Assembly: GCA_016840185.1 (NCBI GenBank)
Contig: JAEOSV010000155.1
Coordinates: forward strand, 1 to 21,012
Direction of reading: 5' to 3'
DNA: 21,012 nucleotides
DNA from: Candidatus Hermodarchaeota archaeon
GTDB taxonomy: Archaea > Asgardarchaeota > Hermodarchaeia > Hermodarchaeales > Hermodarchaeaceae
Below the pieces are notes generated by a model. It was given only the letters and a program-made list of their open reading frames with translations, made no database searches and was not told the DNA's origin. The translations under genes and the position numbers were made by a program. Within the stretch, counting starts at the first letter, position 1, and every line of letters begins with the position of its first letter. Below are positions 6,376 to 13,786 of this stretch, in pieces.

Positions 6376-6918
6376 TTAGGTTTTTGCGTCTTTTCGACGA
6401 TTTAGATTAATACCAAGAATCTTTAGAACGTCAGCTACTTTGACGAGGGTGTTGACACAACCATCGCGGAAGAGGAGGATGCCGCGTCCAACGAGACCGA
6501 GTTTTTTGATGAGGAGCCCGCCGAGGAGTGCTTCTTTTTCACAGGCAATGCCGAGGATGGCGTGGGGTTGGCTGAAGTCGATGATTTTTTGGGCCATGCT
6601 GCCACCGGGGAGGATGTAGACACCTTTGTAACCAAGTTTGTCGGCGGCTTCGGTAATGAGGTGGACTTGACAGTCGGGGTTGCAGTGTTGACAGACATAG
6701 CCGTGCTCACCGAGCGGGGCTTTGCAATCGGATTCACGAAGGCACTGAGGGACAAAAACGATACGTTCCTCTGGAGGGATTTTCTCGAATTCTTCTTGGT
6801 TTTCCTGGTTCATTTTTTGGATGTATGCTTGGATAACTTCTTTCTCAGTGCAACCATTCATTTTAGCTTCATTTTTAATTCGAGCTAGAATTTCCAATTC
6901 GATTGCAGAATCAACCAT
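6376..6918 (-). CDS. DUF116 domain protein (cysteine-rich)
   Basis: About 180 residues; residues 50-170 match the DUF116 family: RIVFVPQCLRESDCKAP, then VCQHCNPDC, KGVYILPGGSMAQKI, AILGIACEKEALLGG and LLFRDGCVNTLV. Seven conserved-looking cysteines (59, 65, 76, 79, 83, 126, 154) suggest an iron-sulfur cluster or zinc. DUF116 proteins occur in archaea and anaerobic bacteria and have no established reaction. The N-terminal 45 residues form a helical extension (ELEILARIKNEAKMNGCTEK). The ATG at 6918 is chosen over an in-frame TTG at 6933 because GGGG lies 9 nt upstream of it. It diverges from the EamA gene, with a symmetrical TATA element at 6979-6986 that could serve both. Confidence 0.82.
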   Translation of the reverse strand: MVDSAIELEILARIKNEAKMNGCTEKEVIQAYIQKMNQENQEEFEKIPPEERIVFVPQCLRESDCKAPLGEHGYVCQHCNPDCQVHLITEAADKLGYKGVYILPGGSMAQKIIDFSQPHAILGIACEKEALLGGLLIKKLGLVGRGILLFRDGCVNTLVKVADVLKILGINLNRRKDAKT

Positions 6919-6978
6919 TAACAGGAACCCCAAACAAGAGGAAAGGGTGTGGGTGGGTCAACTCAGAGGCAAGACACC

Positions 6979-6987
6979 ATATATATG
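6979..6987. promoter_or_regulatory. Shared TATA element between the DUF116 and EamA genes
   Basis: The CATATATATG core reads the same on both strands. On the plus strand it would place initiation near 7010, 11-20 nt before the EamA start; on the minus strand near 6955, about 37 nt before the DUF116 start. Confidence 0.5.
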
Positions 6988-7029
6988 TATCAGTAGTGCC
7001 AGTGAATTTTCTCCGAGAAAGTGACTAAC

Positions 7030-7947
7030 ATGGACAAAGAAAATGTGGGCACCATTTTCATTCTCATCGGGCTCTTCGTGTATGGAATTCATCCGGTGGT
7101 GGTTGAGTTTGGTGGACTGTTCATTGCCCCTCTTCTCTTTGCTTCCACCTCTACCCTGATTGCTGGCTTTGTAGCCGTGATTTTTGCTCGAAGAATTCCC
7201 CAACCGGAAAGTCGATCTATCTCTAGTTCCGATACTCGACGCCTTGTAATGGCAGGAGCCCTTGGTACATTTCTAGCTTTCACTTGCTTGTTCATTGGAT
7301 TACAGTTATCGAGTAGCAATAACGCTGCAATTATTCTACGATCCGAACTTGTGTTTGCGATACTTTTTGGTTTTTTCTTTCTGAATGAAACTATCTCAAA
7401 ACGCCAATTGGCATGGATGGGTCTAATGGTCTTTGGAGTGATCCTGGTGGTTGTAACGAATCAGCTAACAGCCCTGGGAATTGGAGATCTACTCCTTTTG
7501 ATAACACCAATGGCGTGGGCAGCAGGGCACACCTTTGCAAAACCAGCATTACAACGTGTTTCAACTTGGACCGCAGTAGCTTATAGAAACCTCGTTGGAG
7601 GGGCCTTACTCTTATTGCTAGCAACAGGCATCATTTTACTAGGCTCTCCCATTTTTTATACTTCGAATCTTGTCATCGTTGTGACCGTGATTGCTGTTGA
7701 AGCCGTTGTTATCTTACTTGCGCACAGTCTTTGGTATGAAGGAATTCGCCGTATCAATCTTGGAAAAGCAACGGCTCTAATCGCTCCTGCACCACTGGTT
7801 ACTTTTGCATTGTATGCTGTTGTTTTCCAGGTTCCACCGACACCATGGCAACTCATCGGAGCAATCATAGTGATTGGAGCAACAATTTTACTTGCTCGCG
7901 AGGTGAGTCTTCGTCGCGAACCGAATACAATCGAACCCCCTAGATAG
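7030..7947 (+). CDS. EamA-family (drug/metabolite superfamily) transporter
   Basis: A 305-residue integral membrane protein with about ten hydrophobic helices arranged as two EamA repeats. Repeat one starts at TIFILIGLFVYGIHPVVVEFG and includes FLAFTCLFIGLQLSSSNNAAIILRS and LFGFFFLNETISKRQLAWMG, the typical ...NE.....Q..G motif. Repeat two starts at LLLITPMAWAAGHTFAKPAL and ends with PTPWQLIGAIIVIGATILLA. Members export or import small metabolites such as amino acids, sugars or nucleotides; the substrate cannot be read from sequence. The length is normal. The ATG at 7030 has GTGA 5 nt upstream; the GTG at 7021 is an in-frame alternative adding three residues. A TATA box lies at 6979-6986, and a hairpin with a T-tract overlaps the stop. 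Confidence 0.88.
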   Translation: MDKENVGTIFILIGLFVYGIHPVVVEFGGLFIAPLLFASTSTLIAGFVAVIFARRIPQPESRSISSSDTRRLVMAGALGTFLAFTCLFIGLQLSSSNNAAIILRSELVFAILFGFFFLNETISKRQLAWMGLMVFGVILVVVTNQLTALGIGDLLLLITPMAWAAGHTFAKPALQRVSTWTAVAYRNLVGGALLLLLATGIILLGSPIFYTSNLVIVVTVIAVEAVVILLAHSLWYEGIRRINLGKATALIAPAPLVTFALYAVVFQVPPTPWQLIGAIIVIGATILLAREVSLRREPNTIEPPR

Positions 7948-7960
7948 TGGGGAGGTTTTT
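7936..7960 (+). terminator. Hairpin and T-tract at the end of the EamA gene
   Basis: CCCC at 7937-7940 pairs with GGGG at 7949-7952, with the stop codon in the loop, followed by TTTTT at 7956-7960. A short GC stem plus U-tract fits a terminator. A further weak stem (TATAG/CTATA) follows at 7962-7980. Confidence 0.5.
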
Positions 7961-8045
7961 GTATAGAACTAGGTACTATAGAGGGAGCCGATTCACTAGT
8001 TTCGCTTCGACAATTAACGATATTTTCATTTACTCAACGGCAAGG

Positions 8046-8052
8046 TTTATAA
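8046..8052 (+). promoter_or_regulatory. TATA box for the DUF92 gene
   Basis: TTTATAA preceded by a purine-rich CAAGG (BRE-like). It would give a leader of about 90 nt before the ATG at 8165. A second AT-rich element at 8126-8134 is at leaderless distance, so the initiation point is uncertain. The rest of the 7948-8164 gap shows nothing else. Confidence 0.4.
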
Positions 8053-8164
8053 CGGATTTCAATCCAGCACGGGAACTAGAACCTTCCCAATACAAGCTAT
8101 TGTAAGGACTTTGGTTATCTTTGGAATTTATTTGATAACAAACAGAATGAGTTGACTTCCCAAA

Positions 8165-9115
8165 ATGCTGCTTGACCCACTGAGTGTATTAATTGTTCTA
8201 GTTGTGATGGGTATCCTTGCAGTCATCGCATACAAGGGAAGAATCGTCACCAAATCCGGACTCATTGCCGCTTTCTTTCTAGGCATCACCGTTTGGCTCT
8301 TAACCTCCTGGACATGGTTTTTGATTCTACTCATCTTCTTTGTTGTCACCGCTCAATTTACACATTACAAATACAAAATTAAAAGACAACATGGTGCCGC
8401 GCAGGAGAAAGGTGGTGCACGGGACTGGTCTCACGTTCTTGCGAATGGCGGGTTGCCACTGAGTATAGTTCTCATCGGCGTACTCGCAATTCTCCTATTT
8501 GGGCATATGGATGCCTATGGCCGGATTGAAGTCGGATTTGGACCCCTAATAATCCCTGCGTCATTAGTCATCGCTATTGTCTTTGTCGCATTCCTGGGAG
8601 CGGTTGCAACAGCCACGGCCGACACCTTAGCGACAGAAATCGGATTACTAAATCCTTTGCCTCCACGTCTTATTACAGATCCACGCAAAGTTGTTCCCCC
8701 AGGCACTTCGGGAGGTGTGTCTGTTGCTGGAGAACTTGCCACCGTTTTAGGAACCCTACTGATTGGTGGAATTGCAGCAATCCTAGCTGCACCCTTTTGG
8801 ATTAATTTACTTGGAACCTCCTTAATGCCTGAATTAGCGGGCGTTGCTCCAGTGACATATGTACTGGTTGCCATGGTGGGAGGTATAGTAGGTTGCACTG
8901 TTGACAGTGTATTAGGAGCAACTATCCAAGGGCATTGGACATGCAATGTATGTGGGAAACACACTGAGAAGAAAGCGCATTGTGGAGAAAATGCCACATA
9001 CCTGCGCGGAAACCGTTTCCTTGATAACCACATGGTGAACATAGTGTCTTGTCTGATGGGTGCGTTTGTCGCCATTGGCCTCTTCTTAATCTTGCTAGGA
9101 ATCGGCTTTGTCTAA
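8165..9115 (+). CDS. DUF92 / VTE6-TMEM19-like integral membrane protein
   Basis: A 316-residue protein with seven to eight hydrophobic helices and the DUF92 family motifs: RDWSHVLANGG (86-96), ATATADTLATEIG (148-160), PPGTSGGVSVAGE (178-190) and a loop CNVCGKHTEKKAHC (260-273) with a likely metal site. Family members include VTE6, which phosphorylates phytyl phosphate with CTP in plants, so an isoprenoid-phosphate kinase role in archaeal lipid or quinone recycling is possible but only inferred. The length is at the upper side of archaeal members because of the cysteine loop. The ATG at 8165 has no clear Shine-Dalgarno sequence, and an in-frame stop lies four codons upstream, so this start is forced. 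It converges with the phosphoribosyltransferase gene across an AT-rich 45-bp gap. Confidence 0.88.
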   Translation: MLLDPLSVLIVLVVMGILAVIAYKGRIVTKSGLIAAFFLGITVWLLTSWTWFLILLIFFVVTAQFTHYKYKIKRQHGAAQEKGGARDWSHVLANGGLPLSIVLIGVLAILLFGHMDAYGRIEVGFGPLIIPASLVIAIVFVAFLGAVATATADTLATEIGLLNPLPPRLITDPRKVVPPGTSGGVSVAGELATVLGTLLIGGIAAILAAPFWINLLGTSLMPELAGVAPVTYVLVAMVGGIVGCTVDSVLGATIQGHWTCNVCGKHTEKKAHCGENATYLRGNRFLDNHMVNIVSCLMGAFVAIGLFLILLGIGFV

Positions 9116-9160
9116 TTTCTAAGTAGAATTGTAAAATTGTTTAAATTTCAAGATGAGAAG

Positions 9161-9826
9161 TTAGACTAAACGGATATTGTCCATGTCGTCAATCTGTAGT
9201 TTTCCAACCCGTCCGGCTGTCTGGAGGATTTGTTCAAGCTCTTTTGGATCCACCGTTATGGTGAAGTATTGCTTCAGCCCAGCAAGGATGTCTTTGACGC
9301 TGAGTGTCTTTTTCTTGTCACCGTCGAAGAGCTTAATGGTAAGATTTCGTAAGTCCTCGAAACGGTTCCAGAACCAAATGAACCAGACCCATTCACTTTG
9401 TTTGACGGTATAGTAGTCGGGTTCATATTTTGACACTGTTAGATAGAGCATTACTGCACTTTTAACTTCCTTTGCGCCTAATTCGTTAACGTAATTGAGA
9501 GTTTGAATTGCTGACCGACCAGTGTCCACAATATCATCAATGATAAGCACACGTTTTCCCTTGACCGGCAATGGTGATCGAATGGGAATGACAGCATCTT
9601 CTTGGTGTTCAGCAGTCGTGTCTAGCCAATGTTCAACTTTGAGAGCAAACAGATTTGAGTTGCCCATGAAGTCAGACATCAAGCGCCCGGGCACGAAGCC
9701 ACTTCTGGCGATAGCTAACAGCAGATCGGGTTCGTAGCCCGATTCGGTGACTTTGATGGCTAGTTGTTTTGACATGTTATAGATTTCGTCAAAGTCGACG
9801 AACTGGCATTTTATTGGCTCAACCAT
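9161..9826 (-). CDS. Phosphoribosyltransferase with C-terminal extension
   Basis: A 221-residue type I phosphoribosyltransferase. The PRPP-binding loop RVLIIDDIVDTGRS is at 92-105 and the flexible N-terminal substrate segment LLLAIARSGFVPGRLM at 35-50. This matches the archaeal COG2236 (predicted purine/xanthine-type) group, which salvages nucleobases using PRPP; the exact base is unknown. The last about 60 residues (TLSVKDILAGLKQYFTITVD, PKELEQILQTAGRVGKLQID) resemble a small winged-helix-like or helical add-on, possibly regulatory. The ATG at 9826 has AGGAG 9 nt upstream. A TATA element at 9874-9882 and a palindrome at 9849-9858 precede it, indicating its own promoter despite the same-strand gene 68 bp upstream. 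Confidence 0.87.
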   Translation of the reverse strand: MVEPIKCQFVDFDEIYNMSKQLAIKVTESGYEPDLLLAIARSGFVPGRLMSDFMGNSNLFALKVEHWLDTTAEHQEDAVIPIRSPLPVKGKRVLIIDDIVDTGRSAIQTLNYVNELGAKEVKSAVMLYLTVSKYEPDYYTVKQSEWVWFIWFWNRFEDLRNLTIKLFDGDKKKTLSVKDILAGLKQYFTITVDPKELEQILQTAGRVGKLQIDDMDNIRLV

Positions 9827-9848
9827 GAGACATAGCTCCTAATGAGCA

Positions 9849-9858
9849 GGCACGTGCC
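9849..9858. promoter_or_regulatory. Palindrome at the predicted transcription start of the phosphoribosyltransferase gene
   Basis: GGCACGTGCC is a perfect 10-bp palindrome about 20-29 nt downstream of the TATA element, where archaeal repressors commonly bind. Candidate operator only. Confidence 0.35.
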
Positions 9859-9873
9859 CACAAGGTGGCTCCT

Positions 9874-9882
9874 CCATAAAAG
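9874..9882 (-). promoter_or_regulatory. TATA box for the phosphoribosyltransferase gene
   Basis: CTTTTATGG on the minus strand, predicted to start transcription near 9852, 26 nt upstream of the ATG. Confidence 0.4.
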
Positions 9883-9894
9883 TGTCTAGCCCAG

Positions 9895-10893
9895 TTAATG
9901 ATCTAAAAAGGATTTGAGAACAAACAAGGCGCGAAAGGTTACCCACTTGGATGGTTTTCCCTTTTGTTCGATGTCATGCCAGAATTTGCCATTGAACGTG
10001 TGCTTGAGGAGCCATTTGCCATCTGGTTGTTGTGTGTCAATGACGACATTGAGAGCATCTTCTATCCGAAGATCGTTGACATCAAGACGTGCTAGGCTGC
10101 CAAGAACATCAAGGATATCTGAATTATAGAAAAGCGGAAACCCAAACCGTTTCCATCCAAATTTTTCCTTTCGACTCCCATCGGGATTTCGAAGATATTT
10201 GTAAATTTGGTTCTCTAGGATGACTTCGACAACACGATCAATGATTTTAGTAATCTCTGGGGAACGATGTTGTTTTGGAAAAACGGAGAAGCATTTGAGG
10301 ACTTTGCAAAGTCCCATGTAACACATTTGTGGAAAAACCACATCCGGGTTTATCGGATAAGCACGACATTTCCATCCCCCCTCCTCTGTATCGAAATGGT
10401 CAATGAGGAACTGGATGGTTTTCTGGGTTCGTGGATCAGTTAGATAGTCAAAGTGTGTAAGGAAATAGAGGATGTTCGCATCAAGGCAGCAAGTGTCAGA
10501 GGTTTTACTAGCAAAACCACGTGATGTTTTGGGGAGAATAGTGGAAAAGTGTCCGGAGTTGAGTTGAAATTTGAATAAGTGTTCAATGGCTTTCTCAACT
10601 TCAGGAATTCGGGGTGTGCCTAATTCGGCTAGTATGAGAAGTGAGTGGGTTGTGGCTTTGTATTTGTGGGTATAGATGTGGTTAGCGATATCCCAATAGC
10701 CTTCTGAGGTTTGGGCTTCGAAAAATGCTTGAACGATGGGTGATTGTAGAATTGCCTTTTGGGTAGAAACCACATCCGGATGAGTTTTGGGTTTACCATT
10801 GAGAAGCTGTAGGGTCCAATAACGAACACTCGGATTTTCTGGTTCAAGTAACCATTCGAGGACTTCAGGATGGGCTAAGGTTTGGTAGTCCAT
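9895..10893 (-). CDS. Prenyltransferase/squalene-cyclase-like alpha/alpha-toroid protein
   Basis: A 332-residue soluble protein built of repeated helical hairpins typical of the terpenoid cyclase/prenyltransferase (alpha/alpha)6 toroid: VRYWTLQLLNG, ALSEGYWD-type turns (EAQTSEGYWDIANH), LFKFQLNSGHFST, FLIDHFDTEEGGWKC and VVIDTQQPDGKWLLK. The QxxDGxW and EGGW elements resemble QW motifs. It lacks a DxDD or other cyclase catalytic motif that I can recognise, so it may be a binding protein rather than a cyclase. Cysteines cluster at TSDTCCLDANI, where zinc-dependent prenyltransferases carry ligands, but conservation cannot be judged. The ATG at 10893 lies about 26 nt from a good TATA box (10914-10924) and has no Shine-Dalgarno sequence, so the mRNA is probably leaderless. 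Function unknown. Confidence 0.72.
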   Translation of the reverse strand: MDYQTLAHPEVLEWLLEPENPSVRYWTLQLLNGKPKTHPDVVSTQKAILQSPIVQAFFEAQTSEGYWDIANHIYTHKYKATTHSLLILAELGTPRIPEVEKAIEHLFKFQLNSGHFSTILPKTSRGFASKTSDTCCLDANILYFLTHFDYLTDPRTQKTIQFLIDHFDTEEGGWKCRAYPINPDVVFPQMCYMGLCKVLKCFSVFPKQHRSPEITKIIDRVVEVILENQIYKYLRNPDGSRKEKFGWKRFGFPLFYNSDILDVLGSLARLDVNDLRIEDALNVVIDTQQPDGKWLLKHTFNGKFWHDIEQKGKPSKWVTFRALFVLKSFLDH

Positions 10894-10913
10894 AAGTAGG
10901 GATAGCTGATAGA

Positions 10914-10924
10914 GGATAAAAAGG
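10914..10924 (-). promoter_or_regulatory. TATA box at leaderless distance from the toroid-protein gene
   Basis: CCTTTTTATCC on the minus strand; its centre is about 26 nt from the ATG at 10893, so transcription should begin at or next to the start codon. Confidence 0.55.
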
Positions 10925-10968
10925 TTGAAGACGTGAACTTCGTGATGGAATGAGGCTCTTTAAGTGGA

Positions 10969-11772
10969 TTAGACGGCGCCTTCGAGGGCTTTGTCGCATT
11001 GACATTTGTCTTGTTTTATGGACATGTTGGGAATGACTTCTTTGAGGAGTTGTTTGACTTTCCCAAGGTTTTCGCCCATGGTTTTTTGGACTTCTTTGTG
11101 GCTTACAGGTTTCTCAGCGTAGACATCGTAGTCAGTAATCATTGATACATTTGTGAAACAGATCTGGGCTTCCCGTGCTAGGTACACTTCAGGGTGGAGG
11201 GTCATTCCGATGATATCAAACCCTTGTCCACGATAAAAGTGGGATTCGGCGATGGTGGAAAATTGAGGACCTTCAATGGTGATGATGGTACCTTTGTAAT
11301 GGTGCGGCAGTTTGAGGCTTTTTGCTTTGTCTGCGATAAAGCTTGAGAGAGCGGGGCAGAAGGGTTCAGCCATGGATACATGGGCGACTACGCCTTCCTC
11401 AAAGAATGTGCGTTTTCGGCTCCGTGTCCAGTCAATAGCTTGGTCAGGGATGAATAAATCACCAGGTTTGATTTCATCTTTGAGGCTGCCAACCGCAGAG
11501 ACGGTGATAAGTCGAGTAACGCCTAGTGATTTCAGAGCCCATATGTTTGCACGGTAATTCACTAAGTGGGGTGGATAATTATGGTCTCGTCCGTGTCGGG
11601 GGATGAAAGCTACACGACGATTTCCTAAAGAGCCAACCATGATTTTATCTGAGGGGGCACCGAATGGCGTATAGATCTTGTATTCTTTGATATCAGTGAA
11701 TACTTCGGGGTCATATACACCTGTTCCGCCAATCATGCCGATTGTAACTTTTTCTGGAGGTTTAATGAGCAT
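10969..11772 (-). CDS. mtnP: S-methyl-5'-thioadenosine / purine nucleoside phosphorylase (MTAP family)
   Basis: Phosphorolysis of methylthioadenosine (or a 6-oxopurine nucleoside) to free base and (methylthio)ribose 1-phosphate, for methionine and purine salvage. Motifs, numbered from a GTG at 11781: phosphate loop MIGGTGVYD (16-24), RHGRDHNYPP (62-71), SAVGSLKDEIKPGD (95-108), ITIEGPQFST (167-176), MTLHPEVYLAREA (193-205) and TDYD (216-219). The TDYD aspartates and the MTxxPE segment fit MTAP rather than classic PNP. A C-terminal CQC (260-262) matches the CxC seen in hyperthermophile MTAPII/PNP enzymes, where it is linked to disulfide stability. The ATG at 11772 is preferred because GTGAG lies about 5 nt upstream; the GTG at 11781 would add three residues. 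Substrate preference cannot be settled from sequence. Confidence 0.9.
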   Translation of the reverse strand: MLIKPPEKVTIGMIGGTGVYDPEVFTDIKEYKIYTPFGAPSDKIMVGSLGNRRVAFIPRHGRDHNYPPHLVNYRANIWALKSLGVTRLITVSAVGSLKDEIKPGDLFIPDQAIDWTRSRKRTFFEEGVVAHVSMAEPFCPALSSFIADKAKSLKLPHHYKGTIITIEGPQFSTIAESHFYRGQGFDIIGMTLHPEVYLAREAQICFTNVSMITDYDVYAEKPVSHKEVQKTMGENLGKVKQLLKEVIPNMSIKQDKCQCDKALEGAV

Positions 11773-11875
11773 TTCTCTCACTTCGCATGAGTGGATTAGG
11801 GATTTACCGAGAATGGGAGGGGTGGTTCTACTCTTAAGTTTGTATGGTTAGCTCCACAAGGATAGGTGGATGGAT

Positions 11876-12346
11876 TTATGAGATTTTTTCGAGTTTGGCT
11901 TCATTATAGAGTTGAAAAGCTCCACCTTTCTTTGATTGTTCTAGTCCGAGGAGAATTGTGGTCGGTGAAACCTTGACGAGATACGACCGCCAGCGTATTT
12001 CCTTAAATTGTGGTGGGAGAGGTTCTGATTCTACAGAGAACCGGATTTCTTGTGGTGAACTTTCATAGCCAACTTCGTTATTGACAAATCCATAGGAGAA
12101 GAAGGATTTTCGGCGAAATGTATTATTGAGAACATCAAAAAACAGGATGCCGATACTTTCGTTGATGATTTTTTCTCCTTGGGTTGCTTTATGAAGACCC
12201 ATAATGGCTGTTCCACCCATTTCCAAAGTGAAAGTTGCAGTAGTATCAATCGTTCCAGATCCTTCAACTACTGTTTCCAGTTTGCTAGTGCCTTTCCAGT
12301 CACCAATTAGAAACACCCAATCTTGGAGGTTAGATTCAGTTGACAT
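11876..12346 (-). CDS. Lipocalin-like / DUF1579-type beta-barrel protein
   Basis: A 156-residue soluble protein predicted to be all beta. The opening WVFLIGDWKGTSKLE followed by alternating strands and a final LYNEAKLEKIS resembles the fatty-acid-binding/nitrobindin/DUF1579 barrel families, whose N-terminal GxW motif closes the barrel. No haem-ligand histidine is obvious near the C-terminus, so a nitrobindin role is not supported; the ligand is unknown. The ATG at 12346 is chosen because GAGGTG lies 5 nt upstream; an in-frame ATG at 12361 would add five residues (MRGVG) but consume that ribosome site. It follows the methyltransferase gene on the same strand after about 70 bp with no clear promoter, so cotranscription is plausible. 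Confidence 0.65.
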   Translation of the reverse strand: MSTESNLQDWVFLIGDWKGTSKLETVVEGSGTIDTTATFTLEMGGTAIMGLHKATQGEKIINESIGILFFDVLNNTFRRKSFFSYGFVNNEVGYESSPQEIRFSVESEPLPPQFKEIRWRSYLVKVSPTTILLGLEQSKKGGAFQLYNEAKLEKIS

Positions 12347-12417
12347 TCCAACACCTCGCATCTAATGATAGGAGAGGAATTGGGATTGTGCTTAATAGTG
12401 TGTTGGGCTTTCACGGT

Positions 12418-13092
12418 TCATGCAAATGTGAATGGACTCCCAATCAACTGGATCAGTATCAAACATAACATGGCTACACCCAAAACTCCAATTGAAAGAG
12501 GAATATCGAAGCGAGTGAATCGGCCCAGGGGGATGATGAAGGATGTTTCTTTTTTATATTTGGAGTACTGATCACCGTATTTTTTCGTTAGGTGTGACTC
12601 CTCAAGAAGGGCTAGCCCGACATAGATGCCAAGTTGGATGAACCAGAGAGTGACTGTGGCTTCCTTTGATAACCATCCCATTCCGAAAGTGTTGGAGAGC
12701 CACCAATAGCAGAATGCGGTTAGTCCAAGGGTTATCAATAGAAACCCGGTATACTGTGGGTGGCGAATGAATCGGTAAGGCCCAGTAGTGACCAGCCCAG
12801 AGTTCTTATGTCGCTGGAAATAGATGACAGAGTAGAATGCTAAAACTAGACCAACGATGGTTACAATATTTGCAATTAGTACTCCAAGGGACATGAAGCT
12901 CATCATAATGAGTTCAGAAATGACTCCAATAAGATTCAGGGGAAACTGGGAAAAAAGGACAATGAGCACGGCAAATAAGGGTAATGTCATTAAGCCAACA
13001 TAGATGCCAAGTGTGGGAATCTGCTGAACCAGTGGTACAAAATAACCACTAATCCGAAGCAGGGTTTCCCGAATTTTCGACAAATGTGACAC
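12418..13092 (-). CDS. ICMT/PEMT-type membrane methyltransferase
   Basis: A 224-residue membrane protein with five to six helices. The C-terminal half carries the family signature GLVTTGPYRFIRHPQYTG (99-116) followed by LLEESHLTKKYGDQYSKYKK (162-181), the SAM-binding region shared by isoprenylcysteine carboxyl methyltransferases and phospholipid N-methyltransferases. It methylates a lipid or lipid-like substrate in the membrane; which one is unknown. The GTG at 13092 has a strong GGAGG 7 nt upstream. A TATA-like element is at 13143-13150, with a palindrome at the expected transcription start and another across the start codon. A membrane-bound winged-helix regulator gene diverges from it at 13271, making that protein a candidate regulator. 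Confidence 0.85.
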   Translation of the reverse strand: MSHLSKIRETLLRISGYFVPLVQQIPTLGIYVGLMTLPLFAVLIVLFSQFPLNLIGVISELIMMSFMSLGVLIANIVTIVGLVLAFYSVIYFQRHKNSGLVTTGPYRFIRHPQYTGFLLITLGLTAFCYWWLSNTFGMGWLSKEATVTLWFIQLGIYVGLALLEESHLTKKYGDQYSKYKKETSFIIPLGRFTRFDIPLSIGVLGVAMLCLILIQLIGSPFTFA

Positions 13093-13096
13093 ATTT
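13082..13096. promoter_or_regulatory. Perfect 15-bp palindrome spanning the methyltransferase start codon
   Basis: AAATGTG-A-CACATTT, 7-bp arms with a 1-nt centre, contains the GTG start at 13092. DNA-level operator or chance; a 1-nt loop makes an RNA hairpin unlikely without opening the inner pairs. Confidence 0.35.
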
Positions 13097-13114
13097 CAAC
13101 CTCCGAAGTTAAGG

Positions 13115-13124
13115 TGTAATTACA
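13115..13124. promoter_or_regulatory. Palindrome at the predicted transcription start of the methyltransferase gene
   Basis: TGTAATTACA is a perfect 10-bp palindrome about 25 nt downstream of the TATA-like element at 13143-13150. Candidate repressor site. Confidence 0.35.
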
Positions 13125-13142
13125 GTTAGGAAGAACGCCTTC

Positions 13143-13150
13143 ATTATACT
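13143..13150 (-). promoter_or_regulatory. TATA-like box for the methyltransferase gene
   Basis: AGTATAAT on the minus strand, predicted initiation near 13117, about 25 nt upstream of the GTG start; the GGAGG ribosome site would fall in the leader. Confidence 0.45.
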
Positions 13151-13270
13151 ACATTTTAGAACAGACCCAACCAACAACCGGAAGAATGTGAGAACCTGAC
13201 TATTAAAGAACAAGTTCAGGAAATGAATTGGCAGGACTTCACTAAATCAGTGTTTCGAGAGTGACTCACC

Positions 13271-13726
13271 ATGAGTAAGGAACAGAATTCCGAGCGTAGT
13301 CGTGAACTTGATTTGGAATCTGAACTTCGTGGGCGAACACTTCGGGTGTATTTCGAGTTGTTGTCTACGAAGGGTCCAGTGGGACCGCGAGAATTACAAC
13401 GCAAGCTGGATTTGTCTTCACCCAGCCTCGCTGCGTATCACTTGGATAAGCTGGTTGATTTGAAATTAGTTCGACGGGAGCGCGGAGAATACACGGTGGA
13501 AGAGGTGGTGCAGGTTGGGGTGCTTAAACAGTTTATCTGGGTTGGTAGCCGGGCATTGCCACGTTCTTCATTCTATGCAACCTTTTTCACAACAGCACTA
13601 ATCATCTTTTTACTCGTCTATCCTCAATATTTGACCTTTGGAAACCTTGCTGCATGGCTATTTGGTGGAGGAGCTGCGGCTCTGTTCTGGTATGAAACCT
13701 GGCGAGCTTACAAAACTAAACCTTGA
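13271..13726 (+). CDS. Membrane-anchored winged-helix regulator
   Basis: A 151-residue two-part protein. Residues 20-80 form a winged helix of the ArsR-like archaeal type: RTLRVYFELLSTKGPVGPRELQRKLDLSSPSLAAYHLDKLVDLKLVRRERGEYTV. Two hydrophobic helices follow at about 103-118 (ATFFTTALIIFLLVYP) and 124-142, ending in a short basic tail. Membrane tethering of a DNA-binding domain suggests sensing of a membrane state. The ATG at 13271 has GAGTGA 6 nt upstream. It diverges from the lipid-type methyltransferase gene and is followed after 60 bp by a two-TM protein on the same strand, probably one transcript. A role in controlling the methyltransferase is a context-based inference. Confidence 0.78.
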   Translation: MSKEQNSERSRELDLESELRGRTLRVYFELLSTKGPVGPRELQRKLDLSSPSLAAYHLDKLVDLKLVRRERGEYTVEEVVQVGVLKQFIWVGSRALPRSSFYATFFTTALIIFLLVYPQYLTFGNLAAWLFGGGAAALFWYETWRAYKTKP

Positions 13727-13786
13727 GAGGAGTGTTCTAAACTGTAGTCTAATATTGCAGTCAATCCATATGGAAGGTGAAAGATT

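Noticed and set aside
8515..9075. Minus-strand open frame of 186 codons inside the DUF92 gene
   Set aside because: Shadow of a well-supported gene with family motifs; no start signals.
9116..9160. Possible small RNA in the AT-rich gap between convergent DUF92 and phosphoribosyltransferase genes
   Set aside because: Only 45 bp with TTTAAATTT-type sequence; best read as overlapping U-rich terminators for both genes.
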